Of a stretch of DNA of 7,580 bases, positions 1 through 5,438 are shown piece after piece (the first letter of the stretch is position 1; every line of letters starts with the position of its first letter). The stretch spans positions 1-7,580 of the forward strand of contig JAJDDU010000163.1 in assembly GCA_029260155.1 (NCBI GenBank), written 5' to 3'. The DNA is from Phycisphaerae bacterium. Its GTDB lineage: Bacteria > Planctomycetota > Phycisphaerae > UBA1845. The translations under genes and the position numbers were made by a program. Below the pieces are notes generated by a model, which worked only from the letters and a program-made list of their open reading frames with translations, had not been told where the DNA came from and did not search any database.

Positions 1-270
1 GCCGCGCCGCCGAGGGCGTCGGGGCGGACGGTCGACCGCGACAGCCCGATCCGCTTGATCCAGGCGATGTTCGACACGCTCCCAAAGCGAAGCCGGCACA
101 TTTGCGGACACAGTATTCGCGATGCCGCCCACGAGGTCGCGCAATTCGTTCAGTTCTGCCCTGCAGCCGGAGCACGATTCAAGATGGGCATCGACCTCGT
201 TCCGCTCCGCCGAGGATAGTTCCTTGTCAACGTAGCGTCCCAGTTGTCGTTCTATCTGCTCGCAACACAT
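1..270 (-). CDS. Anti-sigma factor with N-terminal zf-HC2 zinc finger (partial, C-terminus off the window)
   Basis: The first 90 codons are visible, from an ATG at 268-270 to the left edge, with no stop. Seen: a Cys pair at residues 2-3, then H29-x3-C33-x2-C36, the HxxxCxxC signature of the zf-HC2/ZAS anti-sigma domain. A helical stretch follows (about residues 37-75), then an Arg/Pro-rich run (DRPPRRPRRRG). Family knowledge: such proteins hold a cognate ECF sigma factor inactive in the cytoplasm and often have a membrane segment and a periplasmic sensor further on. None is visible here, so soluble versus membrane-bound stays open. It lies 90 bases downstream of the ECF sigma gene on the same strand, the usual sigma/anti-sigma order. 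A weak GGGA precedes the ATG by about 9 bases; an in-frame GTG lies a few codons upstream. The signal it responds to cannot be read from this fragment. Confidence 0.85.
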   Translation of the reverse strand, partial: MCCEQIERQLGRYVDKELSSAERNEVDAHLESCSGCRAELNELRDLVGGIANTVSANVPASLWERVEHRLDQADRAVAVDRPPRRPRRRG

Positions 271-360
271 TTCGATTCGTCCCAGCCGCGGCACATGCGA
301 CAAGCGACCAACGGATAGTCCTCTTGGTTAGATGCGTGGAAGAGAACGCCCCTTCCATTT

Positions 361-903
361 CTAGGCGTAACTTTTTCGCAATAGCTCGCGCAACCGATCC
401 CTCGCACGGTTGAGGCGCGACGCGACCGTTCCCTCGGCACATTCGAGCACCTCGGCGATGCCCCGATAATCGAGTTCTTCCTGATAGCGAAGGAGAAGCA
501 GCGCCCGGTCCTCCAGCGAGATTTCCACCAGCGCGCTCTCTATATCCAGTCGTAAGTCGGTCGCAGGCCGCTCCGCTTCGGTCGGTCGAATCGGAGCAAG
601 AGCCCGCAACTTCAGCGTTTCAACGCTCCGGCGGCGGCGGAATTGGAGTGCTTCATTTACCGCGATTCGATAGAACCAAGAGGCGATCGCGGACCGACCA
701 TCAAACTGATCCAGCCGCTGTAGCCCCTTGATGTAAGTGTCCTGTGTCAGATCCGAGGCGTCCTCGGGGCTGCCGGTCATGCGAAGAAGGAGTCGATAGA
801 TGCGTTCCGACGTCTGCTCGAAAAGCCGGCGTTGGGCTTCTTTCTCCCCGGCTCGACAGCGCTCTATGAGGTCTCGGTCGTTCACGCAATCACAACCTAA
901 CAT
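361..903 (-). CDS. RNA polymerase ECF-type sigma-70 factor
   Basis: This encodes about 180 residues, the normal length for an ECF sigma factor, with regions 2 and 4 only. Region 2 covers about residues 14-85 and includes DLTQDTYIKGL (core-polymerase and -10 binding) and WFYRIAVNEALQFRRRR. Region 4 covers about 120-175, with an SLEDRALLLLRYQEELDYRGIAEVL helix-turn-helix beginning and the EGTVASRLNRARDRLRELL recognition helix. The role is to redirect RNA polymerase to a small regulon. Start choice: ATG at 901-903 is used. A GTG at 883-885 (beginning VNDRDLIERC) fits the family's usual N-terminus and has an AGG about 10 bases upstream, so it is a real alternative. A TTG at 925-927 is less likely because it coincides with the inferred transcript start. 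The anti-sigma gene follows on the same strand. The efflux operon is divergent, which makes it a candidate target. The ECF subgroup cannot be assigned from the sequence alone. Confidence 0.93.
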   Translation of the reverse strand: MLGCDCVNDRDLIERCRAGEKEAQRRLFEQTSERIYRLLLRMTGSPEDASDLTQDTYIKGLQRLDQFDGRSAIASWFYRIAVNEALQFRRRRSVETLKLRALAPIRPTEAERPATDLRLDIESALVEISLEDRALLLLRYQEELDYRGIAEVLECAEGTVASRLNRARDRLRELLRKSYA

Positions 904-1151
904 TTGTGCCGACTCAGACAGACGCAATGCTGCATTCTAGCCGCAGAGTGCAAGGGTTGAAAAGGAAGATCCGCTCCTCCCGTCAGAATCCACAGGAGGC
1001 ATATCGGCCAAAAGCAGTTTTTTTGGTGACGGCGGAAGAAAATTCGGCGCCGGTGCATCCAATCAGTATGTATGGGCCAGAATCGTCAACCCGAATCGGG
1101 GGGCGTGCTCGTAGACGTTACGAAGACTGCTGTGGAAGGGCATGGGAAGTG
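904..1151. promoter_or_regulatory. Divergent intergenic region between sigma factor gene and efflux operon
   Basis: About 248 bases lie between the two start codons chosen here. The plus-strand frame of the efflux gene stays open back to an ATG at 906, but that stretch encodes an Arg-rich, low-complexity leader ahead of a clear signal peptide, so it is read as non-coding. Visible elements: a T7 run near 1019-1025; a direct repeat GAATCG at 1080-1085 and 1093-1098; a short inverted repeat CCCGA-a-TCGGG at 1090-1100; and, on the plus strand, AACC at 1088-1091 followed 18 bases later by CGTA at 1110-1113. The last pair loosely resembles an ECF promoter (AAC-type -35, CGT-type -10) and would place the transcript start about 30 bases before the efflux start codon. 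All of these short motifs could be chance. No known copper-regulator operator was recognised. Confidence 0.4.
934..961 (-). promoter_or_regulatory. Possible sigma-70-type promoter for the sigma/anti-sigma pair
   Basis: On the minus strand, TTCAAC (956-961) and TAGAAT (934-939) are separated by 16 bases. They match the housekeeping -35 and -10 boxes partly and well, respectively. Transcription would begin near position 927, giving a leader of about 24 bases before the ATG at 903 or about 42 before the GTG at 885. If correct, the sigma gene has a constitutive component and is not only autoregulated. This is a visual match to consensus. Confidence 0.3.
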
Positions 1152-2618
1152 ATGGAACAGCCTGTTCGTTTCCGATCCACGCTGATGTGCGCGCTGGCCA
1201 TCGTCGTAGTGCTGGTCGCCATTCAGGGCTGTACGCTCTATCGGAGCGGCGCGCAGGAGGTGTCCGCCTGCTTGCAACGCGGTGCCTCGTCGGGTGCGGA
1301 GATTGGGCGCGTCTATTCCCGGTCTCAGGGGCCTGGTACTGAGCAGCCTGCATCCGAAGCCGATCCCCGCGTGTTGGAGCGACTGCGCGACTACATCGTC
1401 CTCGCGTTGGAGCGCAATCCAGATATCGAAGCTGCTGAAGAGGCCGCGCGATCGAAGGTCGAGCAGATTCGCCAGGTCACGGCGCTCCCAGACCCGTTCT
1501 TGAAAATGAAGATTCTGCCCGAGCCGGTGCGGACGGCTGAGGGGGACAACTTTTTCATCCTCGGCGTGTCGCAAAAGCTGCCCGTCCCCGAGAAGCTCGA
1601 CCGGGCGGGGCGCATTGCATTTGAAGAAACACGCATGGCCTTGCAGCGTTGGCAGGCTACGAGGCTGCGCGTCATCGCGGACGTCAAGCGAGCCTACTTC
1701 CAGCTCTACGTCGTCAATCGCAGCATCGACGTTACGCAAGCAAATCAAGACCTGCTGCGCGGACTGATCGACGTCGCGCGCTCGCAGGTTGCGGTCGGCC
1801 GCCGGAGGCAGGACGACGTATTGCGCGCTCAGGTCGAGCGATCCAATCTCGAGGCTGAGCTTATCACGCTGCGGCAGCGGCACGTTACGCTCGTCTCGCG
1901 ATTGAATCAGCTTCTCGACCGAAAGCCGCAGACCGAAATCGAAACGCCCGACGAATTCGCCATCCGCGCTGTTGATCTCGCCGTCGCCAATCTGCTTGAG
2001 AAAGCTCTCAATGCCAACCCGGACTTGAGGCGGATGGAGCATCAGATTGATCGCGACCAAGAATCCCTCGAACTCGCCCGGCTCGCGTATTGGCCGGACT
2101 TCGCTCTTGGGTTGGAGTGGATGTCGATGGCTTCTCGCGATGCGTTTCGACCGCCACTAAACCCAACGACTGGGCAACGGCCCACCGTGCCACAAATGAG
2201 CGAGGACGGCAGCGACAACTGGGCTGTTACCTTCGGCTTCAGCGTGCCGATCTGGCATGACAAGATCAAAGGCGGGATCGAACAAGCGACCCGGCGACTT
2301 GCGGCCTCGCGTGCGAAGTACAGGTCCACCGCCAATCGCATCGAGTTTGCGATAGAGGATGCCCTCAAACGCGTCGAATCTCAACAGGAACTCGCTCGAC
2401 TGTTCAAGGATACAATCATTCCGCAGGCTGAGCAGACCTATCGCGTATCGCAGGGCTCGTACACGGCAGGGACCAGCGATTTCCTCTACGTCATAGACAA
2501 CTGGCGTAAGTGGCTGGTCTTCACCATCCAGTACTACCGCTCGATGGGTGAGCTCGAACGCAGTGTCGCCGATCTGGAGCAGGCCATCGGCCTGAGTTTG
2601 TCGGAAGTGGGAGAATGA
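1152..2618 (+). CDS. cusC: CusC/TolC-family outer-membrane efflux factor (lipoprotein-type signal)
   Basis: The product is 488 residues and forms the outer-membrane exit duct of a three-part RND efflux system. The N-terminus is a signal peptide: a basic start with VRFR, a hydrophobic core (LMCALAIVVVLVAI), then IQGC ending at Cys27, which reads as a lipobox. Gln at -2 is not typical, so lipidation is probable but not certain. Two outer-membrane efflux repeats (OEP family) follow, at about residues 60-270 and 285-475, with the expected long helices, and blocks such as LERNPDIEAAE, ALNANPDLRRME, PDFALGLEW, VTFGFSVPIW and VSQGSYTAGTSDFL. CusC-type proteins are around 460 residues, so the length fits. 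Start choice: ATG 1152 sits directly before the signal peptide and has GGAAGGG 11 bases upstream. An in-frame ATG at 906 would add 82 unlikely residues. Its stop overlaps the next gene in an ATGA, so the two are probably translationally coupled. The family is clear; the symbol is by context. Confidence 0.9.
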   Translation: MEQPVRFRSTLMCALAIVVVLVAIQGCTLYRSGAQEVSACLQRGASSGAEIGRVYSRSQGPGTEQPASEADPRVLERLRDYIVLALERNPDIEAAEEAARSKVEQIRQVTALPDPFLKMKILPEPVRTAEGDNFFILGVSQKLPVPEKLDRAGRIAFEETRMALQRWQATRLRVIADVKRAYFQLYVVNRSIDVTQANQDLLRGLIDVARSQVAVGRRRQDDVLRAQVERSNLEAELITLRQRHVTLVSRLNQLLDRKPQTEIETPDEFAIRAVDLAVANLLEKALNANPDLRRMEHQIDRDQESLELARLAYWPDFALGLEWMSMASRDAFRPPLNPTTGQRPTVPQMSEDGSDNWAVTFGFSVPIWHDKIKGGIEQATRRLAASRAKYRSTANRIEFAIEDALKRVESQQELARLFKDTIIPQAEQTYRVSQGSYTAGTSDFLYVIDNWRKWLVFTIQYYRSMGELERSVADLEQAIGLSLSEVGE

Positions 2619-5404
2619 TGATGCACGGACCTGTCGAACTCGCCAATCGTCGAAACGGGCGTGCAGCGGTCGTTGTTCTGGTCGCGGCCATCTCGCTAAC
2701 AGCCGGTGCAGCTGGCGGGTATCTACTGCCGAAACGCCTGGGACTACCAGCCAGCCAACCGGGCACCGTTGACTCGGATGCGACGGCCGCAATTGATGAT
2801 GAACCGTGGTACACGTGCGGCATGCACCCCAACGTGCTTCAAGAGGGTCCGGGCATCTGTCCCATCTGCCAGATGAAGCTCACTCCGCTCAAGAAGGACG
2901 ACGACGGTGGCGGTGCATCGACGGAGCGAAAGGTGCTCTACTGGCGTGCCCCGATGGACCCGAACTACGTTTCCGAAAAGCCAGGCAAGAGCCCCATGGG
3001 AATGGACCTCGTCCCGGTCTACGCGGATAAGGAGGAATCGGGATCAGCGCACAGTATCCGCATCGACCCGGTCACCATTCAGAACATGGGCATCCGCACC
3101 GCCGCCATAGAGCGAGGGCCATTGATCAAGACCGTCCGGACCGTCGGGCGCGTTGACTACGACGAGAAGCTCGTCAGATTCGTCGACACCAAGTTCAGCG
3201 GCTGGATTGAGCAATTGGACGTTGATGAGACGGGCCAACACATTGCCAAAGGCCAGAAGCTCTTCGGCGTCTACTCGCCGGAGTTGTACGCAGCGCAGCA
3301 AGAGTATCTTTCAGCCGTCCAGAACTTGCCGCGCCTCGAAGCCAGCAACTTCGCGCCTGCACGCGAGGAGGCTGTCAAACTGGTTGAAGCAGCCGTCACG
3401 AAGCTCAAGTACTACGACGTCTCGGACGAGCAGATCGAAGCGCTCCGCGAGACGGGGAAGATCGAGAAGACGCTCGCCATCCACTCGCCGGCCGGCGGCA
3501 TCGTTACTGAGAAGATGGCCCTCGAGGGCATGCACGTAAAACCCGGCATGCGACTCTACACGATCGCCGACCTGTCCCGCGTGTGGGTTTACGTTGACAT
3601 CTACGAGTATCAGCTTCCGTGGATTCGCGTCGGGCAAAACGCAATGATGACCCTGCCCTATGTGCCAGGTGAGTCCTTCACGGGCAAAGTCGTCTACATC
3701 TACCCCTATCTGGAGAAGCAAACGCGCGTCATCAAGGTGCGTCTGGAATTCGAGAATCCAAAACTGGAACTCAAGCCGGGCATGTATACGAACGTCCGCC
3801 TGGAGTCGGAACTGCAACGCGACGCGATCCTCGTTCCGCGCGAGGCGTACATCGATTCGGGAACGCGGCAGGTCGCGTTCGTCGACTTGGGCAATGGGAA
3901 ATTCGCGCCGCGCGACATTCAAGTCGGCGTCGAGGCTGAGGACGGCATGGTCGAAGTGCTTTACGGTCTCGACGCAGGCGAAGTCGTCGTCACCAGTGGT
4001 CAGTTCATGCTCGATGGGGAGAGCAAACTCAAAGAGGCCGTCGCCAAAATGATGGAGGCGGAGCGGGCCGAAACCACGAAGCGCGCTCCTGCCAATGCCG
4101 ATAGCACGGAGGTGGCGATGGCCGATGGTCTGAGCATGCCACCCGGCACGACCCATACCTGTCCCATGGAAACCCATCCCGACGAAACCGATCCTGCCCA
4201 AAAAGGCCCATATTTTTCTGATAAGCCCGGACGATGCCCACCGTGCGGAATGAAACTCAAGCCCCTCGATGACGTCGAATGGGTGCGCATGCGCCGCGCA
4301 GCCGATGGCGGCGAAGTAGCATATACCTGTCCGGATCACCAGCACGTCTTCTCCGAAACCGGCGGCGAATGCCCGCGCTGCGGTAAGGCGCTCACCCCAT
4401 TTAAGGTCATGTACAACTGTCCCGATCCCGAGCACGCCTCAGCCATCGTCGCGTCGCCCGGCAACTGCCCGCATTGCGGGCGGGGATTGGCTGCGTACCG
4501 TGGGGTGTGGCTGGACGAGAAGATGGCCAGCGCGAATGTGCCGCCCTCTCCCGGTCTGGCCGACGTTGCTCCATATCGATGCCAAACTCACCTGCTGGTA
4601 AACAGCGAACGGGCAGGGAATTGCACCGTTTGCGGCAGCGAGCTCGAATCCACCGCGACCGTAGCGGCGGCCGAGCCCGACCGGACCTCCATCCCGTCCG
4701 GCGCCCACTACACGTGCTCGATGAAAATCTGCTGGTACTTCGCGCCAGAGAAGGGCGAGTGCCCGGAGTGCGGCATGCGCCTCAAGCCCCTTGAGAAAGT
4801 GGCATGGGCCAAAGAGCTTCTCGCACACAGTTCCGAACACACCGGGCCCGCATACGTCTGCCCCATGCACCCTGATACGGTGCGATCAGCTTCTGCCGGC
4901 GCGTGCTCCATCTGTGGCATGCAACTCGTCCGCCGATCGGCGCTCCAGAGACCGACGGCTGCGCCGGAGCACGTCGCTGCTCAGATGAACTACATCATGG
5001 AGCACTATTTGGAGTTTCAGCGTCTTCTGGCTGCGGATCGAACCAACGATTTGACATTGCACGCGCTTGGCCTCGTGTCAGCCTCGGAAACACTGTCCGA
5101 ACACCTTGCCGATCCGGGTATGAGTCTTCCTCCGGAAGTGCTGCAGGCTGCAAAGCGTTTGCGCGCCGCCGCGCTGAGAATCACCGGAAAGCTTGACGCC
5201 GACCGTGTGACCTTCGTCGAACTCAGTGCCGCCGTGAGCTCCCTCGTCGAGCACGCTCGGCCGGATCAATCGCGATGGCCAAAGTTGTATCTATACCACT
5301 GCCCAATGAGTAAGGGCGATTGGTTTCAGCCCGCCGAAGAAAAGGCTAATCCCTACTACGGATTCAAGATGCTCAACTGCGGCAAGTTGAAAGCGGTCAA
5401 GTAG
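2615..5404 (+). CDS. cusB: CusB-type membrane fusion (periplasmic adaptor) protein with eight metal-binding motifs and C-terminal DUF3347
   Basis: This 929-residue protein is about twice the usual CusB length. In order: a basic N-terminus and one membrane or signal segment (about 17-37); a heavy-metal-binding motif C68-G-M-H71...C82-P-I-C85-Q-M; the classic CusB motif YWRAPMDP...SPMGMDLVPVY (109-136); the adaptor core (about 145-475), with the lipoyl-like half YVDIYEYQLPWIRVGQ, the PYLEKQTRVIKVRLEF barrel strand and the LKPGMYTNVRLE block; six tandem Cys-rich units (about 512-778); and a DUF3347 domain (about 785-929) ending HCPMSKGDWF...NPYYGFKMLNCG. The adaptor links the inner-membrane pump to the outer-membrane duct and, in the Cus family, passes Cu(I)/Ag(I) to the pump through Met ligands. 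The start is the first of three consecutive ATGs (2615, 2618, 2621). The gene overlaps cusC by 4 bases, with GGAAG 7 bases upstream of the first ATG. Family assignment is firm; monovalent-metal specificity is inferred from the Met-rich motifs and the neighbouring CusA-like pump. Confidence 0.95.
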   Translation: MMMHGPVELANRRNGRAAVVVLVAAISLTAGAAGGYLLPKRLGLPASQPGTVDSDATAAIDDEPWYTCGMHPNVLQEGPGICPICQMKLTPLKKDDDGGGASTERKVLYWRAPMDPNYVSEKPGKSPMGMDLVPVYADKEESGSAHSIRIDPVTIQNMGIRTAAIERGPLIKTVRTVGRVDYDEKLVRFVDTKFSGWIEQLDVDETGQHIAKGQKLFGVYSPELYAAQQEYLSAVQNLPRLEASNFAPAREEAVKLVEAAVTKLKYYDVSDEQIEALRETGKIEKTLAIHSPAGGIVTEKMALEGMHVKPGMRLYTIADLSRVWVYVDIYEYQLPWIRVGQNAMMTLPYVPGESFTGKVVYIYPYLEKQTRVIKVRLEFENPKLELKPGMYTNVRLESELQRDAILVPREAYIDSGTRQVAFVDLGNGKFAPRDIQVGVEAEDGMVEVLYGLDAGEVVVTSGQFMLDGESKLKEAVAKMMEAERAETTKRAPANADSTEVAMADGLSMPPGTTHTCPMETHPDETDPAQKGPYFSDKPGRCPPCGMKLKPLDDVEWVRMRRAADGGEVAYTCPDHQHVFSETGGECPRCGKALTPFKVMYNCPDPEHASAIVASPGNCPHCGRGLAAYRGVWLDEKMASANVPPSPGLADVAPYRCQTHLLVNSERAGNCTVCGSELESTATVAAAEPDRTSIPSGAHYTCSMKICWYFAPEKGECPECGMRLKPLEKVAWAKELLAHSSEHTGPAYVCPMHPDTVRSASAGACSICGMQLVRRSALQRPTAAPEHVAAQMNYIMEHYLEFQRLLAADRTNDLTLHALGLVSASETLSEHLADPGMSLPPEVLQAAKRLRAAALRITGKLDADRVTFVELSAAVSSLVEHARPDQSRWPKLYLYHCPMSKGDWFQPAEEKANPYYGFKMLNCGKLKAVK
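4148..4948 (+). repeat. Six tandem heavy-metal-binding-like Cys units within the CusB-type protein
   Basis: These are protein-level repeats, residues about 512-778 of the adaptor. Each unit has an aromatic or polar residue, then Cys, then 14-25 residues, then CxxC, usually followed by Gly. Unit 1: C516-P-M, H521, C541-x2-C544-G-M. Unit 2: C572-P-D-H575-Q-H577, C586-x2-C589-G-K. Unit 3: C602-P-D-P-E-H607, C618-x2-C621-G-R. Unit 4: C656-Q-T-H659, C670-x2-C673-G-S. Unit 5: C701-S-M, C706, C716-x2-C719-G-M. Unit 6: C749-P-M-H752-P, C764-x2-C767-G-M. Units 1, 5 and 6 match the CPMHP...CxxCGM heavy-metal-binding domain of CusB and copper ATPase proteins. Units 2-4 look more like Cys/His zinc ribbons. 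The DNA copies have diverged, so this is an old array and not a recent slippage product. Metal binding is inferred from the ligands. Confidence 0.85.
4967..5401 (+). other. DUF3347 domain at the C-terminus of the CusB-type protein
   Basis: Residues about 785-929 of the adaptor. An N-terminal helical half (EHVAAQMNYIMEHYLEFQRL onward, rich in Leu/Ala helices) is followed by the family's closing motif: H895-C896-P-M898, then W903, NPYYG, and M919-L-N-C922-G. From family knowledge, DUF3347 occurs as a free-standing periplasmic protein or fused to CusB-type adaptors in Bacteroidota and other diderms, with the CPM...MLxCG residues as likely metal ligands. Its function is not established. Here it closes the protein after the Cys-rich array, which suggests a metal-handling tail. 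Confidence 0.8.
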
Positions 5405-5438
5405 GTTTGACGGTTCAATTCACCAACCGAGTCTCCGC

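Noticed and set aside
227..442. Small minus-strand frames bridging the sigma and anti-sigma genes
   Set aside because: They overlap both real genes out of frame, and the proteins are Arg-rich without recognisable motifs; the 90-base gap shows no convincing separate gene.
906..1151. An 82-codon N-terminal extension of the outer-membrane factor from ATG 906
   Set aside because: It would place an Arg-rich, family-unlike leader before a clear lipoprotein-type signal peptide and overlap the promoter region; ATG 1152 fits the family start and has an upstream purine-rich site.
1086..2060. Long open frame (324 codons) on the minus strand
   Set aside because: Antisense to the outer-membrane factor, with no domain or start-site support; a coding shadow.
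3311..4435. Long open frame (374 codons) on the minus strand
   Set aside because: It lies wholly antisense to the well-supported CusB-type gene, shows no recognisable domain, and is the kind of open frame GC-rich coding DNA gives on its opposite strand.
5411..5429. Hairpin CGGTT-N9-AACCG between cusB and cusA as a terminator
   Set aside because: The stem is only five base pairs, the loop is nine bases and no T run follows, so it is unlikely to stop transcription within the operon.
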